This document shows, piece after piece, positions 8,415 to 18,062 of a stretch of DNA of 60,806 bases. The stretch is from Clostridia bacterium (lineage in GTDB: Bacteria; Bacillota; Clostridia; Oscillospirales; CAG-382): positions 1 to 60,806 of the forward strand of contig JAFRPL010000016.1 of the NCBI GenBank assembly GCA_017429165.1, given 5' to 3'. A program made the position numbers and the translations under genes. The notes under the pieces were generated by a model, which saw only the letters and a list, made by a program, of their open reading frames with translations, did no database searches and had not been told where the DNA came from. The stretch's first letter is position 1. Every line of letters begins with the position of its first letter.

Positions 8415-9668
8415 ATGCAGAACGACAAGCCTACAAAAGTGAATAACGCAGAGCTTCCCGCGCCGCCTTCCGCGCCCGAACGCGAAAAAAGCGAAAACGT
8501 GCTGATCCGCTGGATAGGCGGTATCGACAGGCCTTTTCTCTTTTTGCTCATCGTGCTGCTCGCTCTGGGTACGGTAATGGTATTCACCGCAAGCTATTCG
8601 TTCGCACAGACGCGTTACGGCGACAGTTATTACTTTTCTAAAAAGCAGATTATCTGGATAGTCGCCGGACTCGTCGTGATGATGTTCGCCATACATATCC
8701 CGGACCGCTGGGTCAAAAAGTATTCATGGCTCGTTTATCTGCTGGCCGTGGCGCTCAATGCCGCGGTTTACATAATGGGCGTCGCCAAACACGGCGCGCA
8801 GCGCTGGATAGACATTGGTCCAATACGTTTCCAGCCTTCCGAAGTGCTGAAATTCGCCACGATACTCGTCTGCGCCAAGGTCATAGCGAACAATACCGAA
8901 AAGATTAAAAAGTTCAGGTTCGGGGTGCTGCCGTTCATTGTGTTCGCTTTCATCGGCTGCGCTCTGCTCGTACTGCAAAGCCATCTTTCCGCCACCATAA
9001 TCACTTTCGTCATAATATTTGCAATGATGTTTATCGGCGGCAGCAAACTCTTATGGGTGGGGGTCTTCGGCGGTATTCCGGTCGCGATCGGCATATACGC
9101 GGTCACTAATATAGATACGATCATAAACTGGAGTTTGGTCCAGAAGTTCTTAGGTCACACTTATACGCGCCTGCTTGTCTGGACGGATCCTTTCAAATAT
9201 ATGCGTGACGACGCAACCGGATGGGCGGGATGGCAGCCGGCGCAGTCAATATACGCCATATCCTCCGGCGGGATCTGGGGAGTCGGGCTCGGCCAGTCGA
9301 TGCAAAAACACGGATATCTCCCCGAACCGCAGAACGACTACATATTCGCCATACTTTGCGAAGAATTCGGCTTTGTCGGCGCCGTTGCTGTCATAGGTTT
9401 ATTCGCCGCGCTCATAATACGCGGTTTCATCATAGCGCGCAACTGCCGCGATAAATTCTGCCAGATGGTCATTTACGGTTTAATGATCAAGCTCGCGATG
9501 CAGGTCATATTCAATATCGGCGTTGTGACCGGAACGCTTCCCGCCACCGGTATAAGTCTGCCGTTCTTCAGTTACGGCGGCACCGCGCTGATAATGTCGC
9601 TTGTCGAAATGGGCATAGTCCTTTCGTTTTCAAGGTATTCTTACACCGAAAGGGGAACGGATAAATGA
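8415..9668 (+). CDS. ftsW: Septal peptidoglycan glycosyltransferase FtsW
   Basis: 417 residues with about ten membrane segments and SEDS-family landmarks: a KKQIIWIVAG helix, GAQRWIDIGPIRFQPSE (RWxxxG...QPSE), YIFAILCEEFGFVGA and a C-terminal GTLPATGISLPFFSYGGT. SEDS proteins polymerise lipid II glycan strands; in dcw this is the FtsW partner of the PBP above. It starts with about 40 cytoplasmic residues, and its stop overlaps the murG start (ATGA). Confidence 0.95.
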   Translation: MQNDKPTKVNNAELPAPPSAPEREKSENVLIRWIGGIDRPFLFLLIVLLALGTVMVFTASYSFAQTRYGDSYYFSKKQIIWIVAGLVVMMFAIHIPDRWVKKYSWLVYLLAVALNAAVYIMGVAKHGAQRWIDIGPIRFQPSEVLKFATILVCAKVIANNTEKIKKFRFGVLPFIVFAFIGCALLVLQSHLSATIITFVIIFAMMFIGGSKLLWVGVFGGIPVAIGIYAVTNIDTIINWSLVQKFLGHTYTRLLVWTDPFKYMRDDATGWAGWQPAQSIYAISSGGIWGVGLGQSMQKHGYLPEPQNDYIFAILCEEFGFVGAVAVIGLFAALIIRGFIIARNCRDKFCQMVIYGLMIKLAMQVIFNIGVVTGTLPATGISLPFFSYGGTALIMSLVEMGIVLSFSRYSYTERGTDK

Positions 9669-10771
9669 GATATTTGCTTTGCGGAGGCGGTACGGGCGGA
9701 CATATCAACCCCGCCATCGCCATAGCGCACGGAATTGAAAAGGTCGATACCGAAGCCGTTATTGAATTCGCGGGAACGTCCCGCGGTATGGAAACGCGCC
9801 TCGTACCCGCGGCCGGCTACAAACTGAACACCGTCGACGTTTACGGGTTCAGGCGTTCTCTTTCGCCCAAAAACATAAAGGCGCTCGTCAAAGCGTTCAC
9901 TTCGGTCAAAGAAGCAAAAAAGATTATAAAGGGTTTTAATCCGGATATAGTGATCGGCACAGGCGGTTACGCCAGCTGGCCTTGCGTAAAGGCGGCGGCG
10001 AAACTGGGGGTCAAAACGCTCATTCAGGAACAGAATGCTTTCCCCGGAGTCACCACCAAAAAGCTTTCAAAATACGTCGACACCGTGTGCATCAGCTTCG
10101 ACGAATCGCGCCCGCGTTTTGAAGATTCGGTGCAGAACAAGCTCGTGCTCACCGGCAACCCTGTCAAGGAAAACCCTTTTACGCGTGAAGAAGCGCGCGG
10201 CAAGCTCGGCATTGCCGACGACGAGATCTACGTCCTTTCGTGCGGCGGCAGTCTCGGCGCCGAAAAAGTCAACGAATACTGTCTCGACGCTATGGAGATC
10301 TATAAAGATAACGCCAAGATAAAGCAGATCCATTCGGTAGGCAAGATCGGCTGGGAGGAGTTTTCGGAAGTTGCAAAGAAAAAAGGGCTCGATAAGCGCG
10401 AAGGATTCATGATACGGGAATACATATACGATATGCCGCTACAGCAGGCGGCAGCCGATATTGTCATAAGCCGTGCCGGCGCAATGACGTATTCCGAGCT
10501 CGCCTGCCTGGGAAGGGCGGTCATATTCATTCCGTCGCCCAACGTGGCGGAAGACCATCAGTACAAAAACGCCGTTGTGCTCAAAGATGCCGGCGCCGCC
10601 GTGGTTTTCAGGGAAAGTGAACTCGACGGTAAAAAGCTCGCGTCGTGCATACTGGATCTTGCGGAAGACGGCGCCAAGAGAAATGCAATGGCAGAAAAAA
10701 TGCGTTCGTTCGGCAAACCCGACGCGTTGGATAAAATAGTATGCGAGGTAATGAAACTTGCCGGAAAATAA
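9665..10771 (+). CDS. murG: UDP-GlcNAc:lipid I N-acetylglucosaminyltransferase
   Basis: 368 residues of the GT28 family. The N-terminal GGGTGGHINPAIAIA loop, GTGGYASWP, LIQEQNAFPG, the GGSLGAEKVN loop and a SRAGAMTYSELACLGRAVIF nucleotide-binding region are all present. MurG converts lipid I to lipid II on the cytoplasmic side of the membrane. It overlaps ftsW by four bases and ftsQ by fourteen. Confidence 0.97.
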   Translation: MRYLLCGGGTGGHINPAIAIAHGIEKVDTEAVIEFAGTSRGMETRLVPAAGYKLNTVDVYGFRRSLSPKNIKALVKAFTSVKEAKKIIKGFNPDIVIGTGGYASWPCVKAAAKLGVKTLIQEQNAFPGVTTKKLSKYVDTVCISFDESRPRFEDSVQNKLVLTGNPVKENPFTREEARGKLGIADDEIYVLSCGGSLGAEKVNEYCLDAMEIYKDNAKIKQIHSVGKIGWEEFSEVAKKKGLDKREGFMIREYIYDMPLQQAAADIVISRAGAMTYSELACLGRAVIFIPSPNVAEDHQYKNAVVLKDAGAAVVFRESELDGKKLASCILDLAEDGAKRNAMAEKMRSFGKPDALDKIVCEVMKLAGK

Positions 10772-11579
10772 CAGATTCAACGACGAGGAAGTTATACTCG
10801 AAAACCGCGTCATAAAGGAAGACGCTCTCAAACGCTCGAGAGTGCGCAAGAACCGTCGCCGCGCCATAGTTTACACGCTTATGGTCGTTGCGGCGCTCGC
10901 CGCGTTTTTCGTGCTGGTTTTCACGGTATTCTTCAAAATCAAACAAGTAGATATCGTCGGCACCGAACGTTACGGGATATCCGATATCGAACAGTACGGC
11001 GGTATCAGTTTCGGCGCGCCTTTGTACGGATTCGATTCGCTCGGCGCCGAAACGGCGCTCACCGAAGCGCTTCCGTATATCAAAGAAGTCGACATCACGC
11101 GGAGCATACCTTCCACGGTAAGGATAACCGTTACCGAAGAAACGCCCGCTTTCGCTCTGCGCGTGGAAAACGACGATTATATTTTATCCGACGATTTCAA
11201 GGTGCTCGAACGGGTACCTGCCGGCGAATCTCCGGATGAACTCGTATTCCTGAGCACCGGAACCGTTGCCGACTGTATTGTGGGCAGCGAGCTTTCTTTT
11301 GCCGAAAAAAAGTTGCTGGATTCGTTCAAGACGCTCTGGCAGACGCTGCAGACGTATTCGCTTTGCGAGGAAATCGATTATATAGAAGCCGCCGAGCGTT
11401 TTGACATATATTTCGGCTATAAAGGTCGTATCCGCGTGTATTTGGGCGATATAAAGGATTGCGATGCGAAAATAAGATTTTTTATAAAAATCATGGAACA
11501 TATATACGACGAACAGACCGGTCTGCTCGATTTGAGCGACAAAAAAGAGGCGACTTTTTCGCCATATGACACAAATTGA
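10758..11579 (+). CDS. ftsQ: Cell division protein FtsQ/DivIB
   Basis: 273 residues: a charged cytoplasmic N-terminus (about 35), one membrane segment (TLMVVAALAAFFVLVFTVFF), then a POTRA domain (IKQVDIVGTERYGISDIEQY) and an FtsQ-like domain (YIKEVDITRSIPSTVRITV). It belongs to the FtsQ-L-B divisome subcomplex. The start is a TTG at 10758, supported by a GAGGT site (10745-10749) eight bases upstream; it lies inside the end of murG. A gap with a promoter separates it from ftsZ. Confidence 0.88.
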   Translation: MPENNRFNDEEVILENRVIKEDALKRSRVRKNRRRAIVYTLMVVAALAAFFVLVFTVFFKIKQVDIVGTERYGISDIEQYGGISFGAPLYGFDSLGAETALTEALPYIKEVDITRSIPSTVRITVTEETPAFALRVENDDYILSDDFKVLERVPAGESPDELVFLSTGTVADCIVGSELSFAEKKLLDSFKTLWQTLQTYSLCEEIDYIEAAERFDIYFGYKGRIRVYLGDIKDCDAKIRFFIKIMEHIYDEQTGLLDLSDKKEATFSPYDTN

Positions 11580-11621
11580 CAAAAATATGTAAATATTTCC
11601 GCTAAAATTTGAAAAAAACTA

Positions 11622-11650
11622 TTGAAAAAAAGGCGAATTTGTTTTATACT
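11622..11650 (+). promoter_or_regulatory. Promoter of the ftsZ pair
   Basis: TTGAAA (11622-11627), a 17-base spacer and TATACT (11645-11650) in the A/T-rich gap between ftsQ and ftsZ. The two ftsZ genes can therefore be transcribed apart from the upstream cluster. Confidence 0.7.
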
Positions 11651-11694
11651 ACGATAAAGTAATGTGATTTAATGACTTGGAAGGAGAAAATGAA

Positions 11695-12768
11695 ATGGAT
11701 TTTCAAACAGGAACATACAGCGGAAATGTCATAATCAAGGTCATAGGCGTAGGCGGCGGCGGCAATAACGCCGTCGACAGAATGATCGAAGACGATCTTT
11801 CCAATGTCGAGTACATAAACGTAAACACCGACGTACAGTCGTTAAGCAGGACTTCGGCTCCCATCAAAGTAGCGATCGGCGAAAAGGTGACCAGAGGCCA
11901 GGGCGCCGGCTCTAACCCGGAACTCGGAAAACGCAGCGCCGACGATTCCGCCGAACAGATCGCAGACGCCATCCGCGGCGCAAATATGCTTTTCGTTACC
12001 GCGGGCATGGGCGGCGGCACCGGCACGGGCGCGGCTCCCGTAGTGGCGCGCATAGCAAAAGAGATGGGTGTGCTCACCGTGGCTATCGTCACCAAGCCCT
12101 TCAATTTCGAAGGCAAACACCGTATGGCCCAGGCGGAAGCCGGTATCGAGCTGCTTTCGCAGTACGTCGATTCGCTCATAGTCATCCCCAACGAACGCCT
12201 CAAACTGCTCACTGACAAAAAGATCACCTTCCTCAACGCTTTCCAGGAAGCTGACGATATCCTTCGCAAGGGCGTGCGTTCTATTTCCGAACTTATTCTT
12301 AACGAAGGTTATATCAACCTCGATTTCGCCGACATTTCCACCGTTATGACAAACGCCGGCCTCGCTCATATGGGCGTCGGCGCCGCCAAAGGCAAGGACA
12401 AGGCCGAACAAGCTGCCAAGATGGCAATGTCTTCTCCTCTGCTCGAGACCAACATCAGCGGTGCAAAAGGCATCATCGTCAACATCACATCTTCGCCCGA
12501 CATCAGTCTCGACGAAGTCGACCAGGCGGCCACCATCATCACCGACGAGGCGCATCCCGACGCGACCGTTATCTTCGGCTCCGTTATCGATCCCACGCTC
12601 GAGGATGAAATGCGCATAACCCTTATCGCCGCCGGGTTCGAAAAAAACAACGCCAAAAAGCCCGCCTCTTCCTACGCGGCTCCCGAACCTTCCGCTCCCG
12701 CGGTTTCGGCTACCGAACAGAACAGGCAGGAATTCAACGAGATCTTTGATCTTTTGAACAGAAAATAA
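11695..12768 (+). CDS. ftsZ: Cell division GTPase FtsZ, copy 1
   Basis: 357 residues. The GTP-binding elements are intact: [11 protein letters not shown] near the N-terminus, the signature loop [10 protein letters not shown] and the T7 synergy loop NLDFADIS. The start chosen is the ATG at 11695, eight bases after AAGGAG (11681-11686); an upstream in-frame TTG at 11677 overlaps that site. The C-terminus ends [12 protein letters not shown], not the usual D-I-P-x-F-L-R-type peptide that binds FtsA, SepF and ZipA. It is followed 18 bases later by a second complete ftsZ. Confidence 0.97.
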   Translation: MDFQTGTYSGNVIIKVIGVGGGGNNAVDRMIEDDLSNVEYINVNTDVQSLSRTSAPIKVAIGEKVTRGQGAGSNPELGKRSADDSAEQIADAIRGANMLFVTAGMGGGTGTGAAPVVARIAKEMGVLTVAIVTKPFNFEGKHRMAQAEAGIELLSQYVDSLIVIPNERLKLLTDKKITFLNAFQEADDILRKGVRSISELILNEGYINLDFADISTVMTNAGLAHMGVGAAKGKDKAEQAAKMAMSSPLLETNISGAKGIIVNITSSPDISLDEVDQAATIITDEAHPDATVIFGSVIDPTLEDEMRITLIAAGFEKNNAKKPASSYAAPEPSAPAVSATEQNRQEFNEIFDLLNRK

Positions 12769-12786
12769 TATTACGGAGGATATAAT

Positions 12787-13896
12787 ATGCCTAACGAAAA
12801 CGAATTCAGCACCAGCGTAAAAATCAAGGTCATAGGTGTAGGCGGCGGCGGCGGCAATGCGGTTAATCGCATGGTCAGCTTGAACATAAATCCCGAAAGT
12901 GTCGATTACATCAATATCAATACCGATAATCAGATCCTTGTAAAATCCCTCGCTCCCACCAAGATCCAAATCGGCGAAAAGGTCACCAAAGGCCACGGCG
13001 CCGGTTCCAACCCCGAGCTCGGCGAAAAAGCAGCCGAAGAATCCATCGAACAGATCACCGACGTCATCAAAGGCGCCAACATGGTGTTCATCACCGCCGG
13101 TATGGGCGGCGGCACCGGCACGGGCGCGGCTCCCGTCGTTGCAAAGGTCGCTAAATCTTTGGGCGTTCTCACCGTTGCCATCGTTACCAAACCTTTCAAA
13201 TTCGAAGGCCGCAACAGAATGATCCACGCCGAAGAAGGCATAGACAAGCTTTCGCAGTTCGTCGATTCGCTGCTCGTTATCCCCAACGAGCGCCTTAAAC
13301 TGCTCACCGACAAAAAGATCACCTTCCTCAACGCTTTCCAGGAAGCCGACGATATCCTTCGCAAGGGCGTTCAGTCCATATGCGAACTCATAACGACCAA
13401 CGGCTACATCAACCTCGACTTCGCCGACGTTTCCGCCGTCATGTCCAACGCTGGCCTCGCTCAGATGGGCGTGGGCAACGCCAAGGGCAAGGACAAAGCT
13501 CAGCAGGCTGCCAGGATGGCTATGTCTTCGCCTCTGCTCGAGACCACTATCGAAGGCGCCAAGGGCGTGCTCATCAATATCGTCTCTTCGCCCGATATCG
13601 GACTCGACGAGATCGACGAAGCCGTCTCCCTCATCACCGATTCGGCTCATCCCGACGCCACCGTTATTTTCGGTTACGCGTTCGATTCCACGCTCGAAGA
13701 CGAAATGCGCATAACCCTTATCGCTACCGGTTTCGAACAGGACAAGAAATCTTACGAATTCCGCAAAGCCGTTGCCGAAAAACAGTCGACCGCCGAACCT
13801 TCTCCAGAGCAGGTAGTAGCCGACAAGACCAACGCCAACGACGAAATAGACAATATCATCTCGCTTCTCAATTCCAACAGACGGACCGACTATTGA
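12787..13896 (+). CDS. ftsZ: Cell division GTPase FtsZ, copy 2 (tandem paralogue)
   Basis: 369 residues, by eye about two thirds to three quarters identical to copy 1. It keeps the same functional loops ([28 protein letters not shown]), so it looks competent for GTP binding and hydrolysis. Differences cluster in the N-terminal strand-helix region, a few surface positions and the C-terminal linker. The tail ends NIISLLNSN, again without a D-I-P-x-F-L motif. It has its own GGAGG site, shares the transcript of copy 1 and is followed by a terminator. It could be a second subunit of a mixed filament or a specialised regulator. Confidence 0.95.
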   Translation: MPNENEFSTSVKIKVIGVGGGGGNAVNRMVSLNINPESVDYININTDNQILVKSLAPTKIQIGEKVTKGHGAGSNPELGEKAAEESIEQITDVIKGANMVFITAGMGGGTGTGAAPVVAKVAKSLGVLTVAIVTKPFKFEGRNRMIHAEEGIDKLSQFVDSLLVIPNERLKLLTDKKITFLNAFQEADDILRKGVQSICELITTNGYINLDFADVSAVMSNAGLAQMGVGNAKGKDKAQQAARMAMSSPLLETTIEGAKGVLINIVSSPDIGLDEIDEAVSLITDSAHPDATVIFGYAFDSTLEDEMRITLIATGFEQDKKSYEFRKAVAEKQSTAEPSPEQVVADKTNANDEIDNIISLLNSNRRTDY

Positions 13897-13924
13897 TATT
13901 GCTGCCAAACTTTTAACTTAAAGC

Positions 13925-13955
13925 CACCGTCCGGTCACGCCGGACGGTGTTGTTT
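13925..13955 (+). terminator. Terminator after the ftsZ pair
   Basis: A perfect ten-base stem, CACCGTCCGG (13925-13934) with CCGGACGGTG (13940-13949), a five-base loop and a short T-rich tail. It closes the division cluster. Confidence 0.8.
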
Positions 13956-13971
13956 AAATACAGGTATACTT

Positions 13972-14625
13972 ATGGCATTTTCAAAATATAAACTTATAGT
14001 ATGGGATTGGAACGGCACGCTTTACGACGACCGTGACATATCGCTTATGACGGTGAACTATATCCTCGACAAGCGCGGCATGCCGCCCATTACGCTCGAA
14101 CAGTATTATTCATACGTGGATACGCCGATCACCCGGTTTTACGAGCACCTGTTCGATATGAGCAAGGTCTCGTTTGACGATATTGGCAGGGACTATTATT
14201 ACGCCTACGGTAAATATTCCGAATCGCTGACCGTCAGCCCGGACGTCGTCAAGCTCCTCAACGACCTTCACGCCGCGGGGTGTATGCAAAAACTCATTTC
14301 GGGTTACGAACATGGTCATCTGTGTGATTTTGTAAAAAAATGCGGGCTCGACGCCTGCTTTGTACATATCAACGGCGCCGATAACCGCCGCGCGGAATCC
14401 AAGCACGACCGCATAGAAGCCGCTGTAAACGAAAGCGGATTCGAAAAGAGCGACTGCGTGATAATAGGCGATACCGAGCACGAATATCAGATCGCCGCAT
14501 CGCTCGGAGTGCCGTGCATACTCGTGGGGTGGGGACACCGTCCGGGCGAAGAACTTATAAAATGCGGGTGCGGCTACGCCGGCACCGTAAGCGAACTTTA
14601 CGGCCTTTTGTTCGAAAACAGTTGA
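13972..14625 (+). CDS. HAD-family hydrolase (phosphoglycolate phosphatase-like)
   Basis: 217 residues. The catalytic motif I is DWNGTLYDD (nucleophile D in VWDWNGT), with a tryptophan where DxDGT is usual. Motif II/III is around LISGYEHG and motif IV is IIGDTEHEYQIAASLGVPC. An alpha-helical cap lies between residues 20 and 85. These are cytosolic Mg-dependent phosphatases; substrate cannot be told from sequence. It follows the ftsZ terminator, and its last bases contain the promoter of the next gene. Confidence 0.8.
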   Translation: MAFSKYKLIVWDWNGTLYDDRDISLMTVNYILDKRGMPPITLEQYYSYVDTPITRFYEHLFDMSKVSFDDIGRDYYYAYGKYSESLTVSPDVVKLLNDLHAAGCMQKLISGYEHGHLCDFVKKCGLDACFVHINGADNRRAESKHDRIEAAVNESGFEKSDCVIIGDTEHEYQIAASLGVPCILVGWGHRPGEELIKCGCGYAGTVSELYGLLFENS

Positions 14626-14650
14626 ATTGTTCATATGTTACGGCTATAAT
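14622..14650 (+). promoter_or_regulatory. Promoter of the DUF4855 lipoprotein gene
   Basis: TTGAAT (14622-14627), a 17-base spacer and TATAAT (14645-14650), overlapping the end of the HAD gene. A GCGGCGCCGC palindrome lies between promoter and gene. Confidence 0.75.
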
Positions 14651-14702
14651 ATAGTCAATCGGTAAGCGGCGCCGCCGTACCGTAAAAAAGGAAGACAGTA
14701 TT

Positions 14703-17291
14703 ATGAAAAGATTTATTGCATTGATTATTTGCGCGATTTTGCTCATTTCGGCGCTCGCATCCTGCGCCGGAACAGACGATATCGAGAAAAATTCTTCCGC
14801 GGAAGAACAGGTTTCGGCCGACGAAAGCGCCGACACGTCCTCCGAAGAACCGCAGGGCGTTCAGGCGCGCATAAAAGAGCTCGATCTGCTGCTCGAAAAC
14901 GAGCTTCCCGTGGATTTCGAAAAGCGCAACATCGCGTCCGGCTGCTCGTATACCTACACAAGGGAGCCTCATAAATCCTGGCAGGATAAGGGCGGCGCGC
15001 TCACCGACGGCGACGTTTGCGACGTCGACAGCGAAAACTGGGTGGGATTTATCGGTAAAAAAGAAGATATTGTCGTTACCCTCGATCTCGGCGGGCTGAA
15101 GACCGATCTGTGCGGCGCTTCGCTGAACGTCCTGCACAACGAGCACACCGGCAGGAATGTTCCTAAAAAATGCGAATTCTGGGTGTCGGAGGACGGCGAC
15201 AATTACGTCCTGCTCGGGGTCTCCGAAAGGTATCCCGCCGTTTTCAGCGGAGAATTCGTATACACTCATTCCTATTACTCACGGAAGACTTTTTCTGCCG
15301 CGTACGTTAAAGTCGTGCTGACCGATTTCATATCGCTTTGGACTTATATAGATAACCTTTGCGTTTACGACGTACACGGCAAAACGTACGATCCCAACGA
15401 AATGGATTCATATTATATAAACGATCCCATGCCCGAAGTCGTCGCGCCGGAGTATTGGCCCGAAAGCGACGGCTGGGACGCCGAGACCAACCTTATAAAA
15501 GGATTGGGACAGCGTATTTACTCGTACGCCGACATTTCAGAAGATCTTGCTACCGCTTATTACAACACTCCTGCGAATTCGAAATTGCTTACGAACGGCA
15601 GACGCGCCGGCAGCGATTATTCCGATAACGAATATTTCCACGTCACGCGCGCTTCCGGAAGGCGGTTCGTTTACGATCTCGGCAATGTTTCCGCTCTGAC
15701 GCGCGCAACGGTGGGGATGTTCACCCGCGAGACCGCCGGCATATCCACTCCCGACAGCATAAAAGTACTCCTTTCGGCAGACGGAAAAGACTGGCAGACC
15801 GTGGCAAAACTCGATTCGTCTGAGTATCCGAGATTCAGCCAGAGCCGCGGCGAGATATCGTTCGATTTCGACGGTATCTATAAAGCGAGATTCATAAGAT
15901 TCGACCTCGATGTGTCTTCGCACGTGTGGCTCGACGAATTCGAAGCGTACGGTACCAAAAAGATACCCGAAAACGCAAAAGACGTCGTTCCCGATCCCGA
16001 GGAAGTGTACGATAACAGCTATAACGATCCCGCGGATTTAGGCGGCAGCGAAAACATATTGCTCGCATACACGTTTATCCCCAATTCCGACTCCGGACAT
16101 GTCACCAAGGAAAAATACCTTCCATACGTCGCATACGTCGACACCGAAGGCAATATACTCGATACATTTTTCGATTCGTATCTTTTCCTTCCCTGCGTGC
16201 GTCAGCTGGCATCGGGCGCGTATCTGTTTTCGTCTTCGGCAGTCCCGGCGGTTATGAACGATTGGCTCGACTATCAGAACGACGTGTTTTGGGAAAACGC
16301 CAACGTCAACGCCCTTGAACAGGCGGCGGAAGAAGTGAAGACGGCGCTTGGCGGCGATACCGAAAAGCTGAAAGTCTTCTTTACCATACTAAACCCCAAT
16401 AGGAAAGCCGTATCGTTCGGCGACGTCGACGGCGACGGAGTCAACGAGAATATGCAAAAGATCGAAGACCGCAAAAAAGTCGTAAAGTGGTGGATCGATT
16501 CGTATATCGAGCGTTTCAACGCCGGCGGATACGAGAATCTCGAACTCAACGGCTTCTATTGGTACGACGAAAGCGTCGGGCTCAACGACAATCTTGTAAA
16601 AGAAACGCTGGCGTTCGCCGCGGATTATGTCCATCAGCTCGGCTATTATCTCATATGGATCCCTTATCACCAGGCGGCAGGGTATTCGGAATGGAAAACC
16701 TTCGGCTTTGACGCCGCGAATATGCAGCCAAACTATATGTTCAACGCAAACCAGACCGTCCAGGTCGTTTACACCAACGCCGAACTCGCGAGAAGGAACG
16801 GTATGGGCGTGGAGATCGAAATGGACGGGACCGCGCTGAGAGATCCCGAATATCGCAAGCGTTATATAGAATACCTGAGGATAGGCGTGGAGACCGGTTA
16901 TATGAACGCGGTCAAGATGTATTATCAGGACGGCTGCCCCGGTCTGCTTCTGCACTGCGCATACGAGACCGGCGCGAACCGCTATCTTTACGACATAACG
17001 TATAAATACGCCAAACGCACGCTCACGCTCGACGGAACGGATATCACCGGTACCGAATTCACAATGCAGAAAGACACGACCTATGTCGGCGAGCTGCTTT
17101 CAGACGGTCAGCTTTGCAGTAAGTGCGAAATCGTTATGCATCCGTTGTACGGAGTTGCTTCCGTGTTATCGGACGGATCGATCCGTTACACACCGATAGA
17201 GGGGTTCACCGGCGCCGATTATTTCGATCTTGAACTTCAGACAGGTATTGCGCCGGTGCGCGTGAGAGTGAAAGTCACAGTCACCGATTGA
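14703..17291 (+). CDS. DUF4855-type secreted lipoprotein with discoidin-like and Ig-like domains
   Basis: 862 residues. A lipoprotein signal ends LISALASC (lipidated Cys about residue 21) and is followed by a Ser/Glu-rich linker. Two discoidin (F5/8C)-like beta-sandwiches follow (about 70-225 and 295-420; IRFDLDVSSHVWLDEFEAYG). A DUF4855-like region is around 430-760, with NGFYWYDESVG, IWIPYHQAAGY and GVEIEMDGTAL. A short Asp-rich loop DVDGDGVNEN may bind calcium. A bacterial Ig/cadherin-like domain ends the protein. DUF4855 resembles glycoside-hydrolase-type barrels, so a surface carbohydrate role is plausible but unproven. It has its own promoter and is followed by a small membrane protein gene. 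Confidence 0.75.
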   Translation: MKRFIALIICAILLISALASCAGTDDIEKNSSAEEQVSADESADTSSEEPQGVQARIKELDLLLENELPVDFEKRNIASGCSYTYTREPHKSWQDKGGALTDGDVCDVDSENWVGFIGKKEDIVVTLDLGGLKTDLCGASLNVLHNEHTGRNVPKKCEFWVSEDGDNYVLLGVSERYPAVFSGEFVYTHSYYSRKTFSAAYVKVVLTDFISLWTYIDNLCVYDVHGKTYDPNEMDSYYINDPMPEVVAPEYWPESDGWDAETNLIKGLGQRIYSYADISEDLATAYYNTPANSKLLTNGRRAGSDYSDNEYFHVTRASGRRFVYDLGNVSALTRATVGMFTRETAGISTPDSIKVLLSADGKDWQTVAKLDSSEYPRFSQSRGEISFDFDGIYKARFIRFDLDVSSHVWLDEFEAYGTKKIPENAKDVVPDPEEVYDNSYNDPADLGGSENILLAYTFIPNSDSGHVTKEKYLPYVAYVDTEGNILDTFFDSYLFLPCVRQLASGAYLFSSSAVPAVMNDWLDYQNDVFWENANVNALEQAAEEVKTALGGDTEKLKVFFTILNPNRKAVSFGDVDGDGVNENMQKIEDRKKVVKWWIDSYIERFNAGGYENLELNGFYWYDESVGLNDNLVKETLAFAADYVHQLGYYLIWIPYHQAAGYSEWKTFGFDAANMQPNYMFNANQTVQVVYTNAELARRNGMGVEIEMDGTALRDPEYRKRYIEYLRIGVETGYMNAVKMYYQDGCPGLLLHCAYETGANRYLYDITYKYAKRTLTLDGTDITGTEFTMQKDTTYVGELLSDGQLCSKCEIVMHPLYGVASVLSDGSIRYTPIEGFTGADYFDLELQTGIAPVRVRVKVTVTD

Positions 17292-17310
17292 CTCGCAGGG
17301 AGGTAATCTT

Positions 17311-18048
17311 ATGCAGGAACAACACAAAAACGCCGCATTCTGGCCGCGGCTGAAAGAACTGGTCAAAGGGCGTCTGTTTACCGTGACTATAGCGGTCTTC
17401 GCGTTCGTCAGCGCCGCAAGCATAGCATATGACGTAGTCGCGTTAGGGCCTCTTTACGCGATCAGCGGATTGCCCGCGGTATTGGAGGTCGTCTTCCTGC
17501 TGATGTTCCGTTCGGCATGCCTTGCCGAAGATGAACCGCCGCGCACGGCCGGCCTGACCGCCGTTTTTGTCACGCAGATCGTCATTGGCGCAGTGACGGT
17601 CGTCGCTCTTGCGGCGGCGGGTATAGTATTGGCGACCATGTCCGAAGAGTCGTTTACGGAACTGCTCAAAGAGATATCGCTGAACAAGGTGCTTAATCTG
17701 AACGACTATCTCAACAGCATTCAGGCATACGTTTCTGCAACGGATTTCAAAATATATATCGCAGTGCTGATCTTAGGCACCGCGGCATTGTCTGCGCTTT
17801 ATTACGCGCTCACCGCTATCGGCACAAAGCGCGTGCGCGATTCGGTAAGGGACGGCTTTTCCCGCAAGCCCGTTCCGGCGGGCCTCATAACCATCCTGGC
17901 GCTGACCGCCGTCGTTCAGCTGATATCCGTATTCGGAGCCGCGAGTTTTCTCGTCGCGGTCGTTTCGGCGCTCGAAGCTGCCAAGGCCGGATTGTTCGCT
18001 TTCTGCGGATATAAATACAATACCGAATTTCCCGCCGTTCCCATATGA
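17311..18048 (+). CDS. Membrane protein of unknown function
   Basis: 245 residues with about five or six hydrophobic segments (first at FTVTIAVFAFVSAASIAYDVVA written as residues 28-49, others near 75, 95, 150, 190 and 215). No family was recognised. It follows the DUF4855 lipoprotein by 19 bases with a GGGAGG ribosome site, so it is probably co-transcribed. It ends at a bidirectional terminator. Confidence 0.65.
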   Translation: MQEQHKNAAFWPRLKELVKGRLFTVTIAVFAFVSAASIAYDVVALGPLYAISGLPAVLEVVFLLMFRSACLAEDEPPRTAGLTAVFVTQIVIGAVTVVALAAAGIVLATMSEESFTELLKEISLNKVLNLNDYLNSIQAYVSATDFKIYIAVLILGTAALSALYYALTAIGTKRVRDSVRDGFSRKPVPAGLITILALTAVVQLISVFGAASFLVAVVSALEAAKAGLFAFCGYKYNTEFPAVPI

Positions 18049-18062
18049 CTTTTACAAAAAAA

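Noticed and set aside
11677..11694. Upstream TTG start for ftsZ copy 1
   Set aside because: It overlaps the AAGGAG site that serves the ATG at 11695.
11842..13908. 688-codon open frame on the minus strand across both ftsZ genes
   Set aside because: It is the mirror of GC-biased ftsZ codons; it has no ribosome site, no family likeness and the same frame recurs in both copies because they are paralogues.
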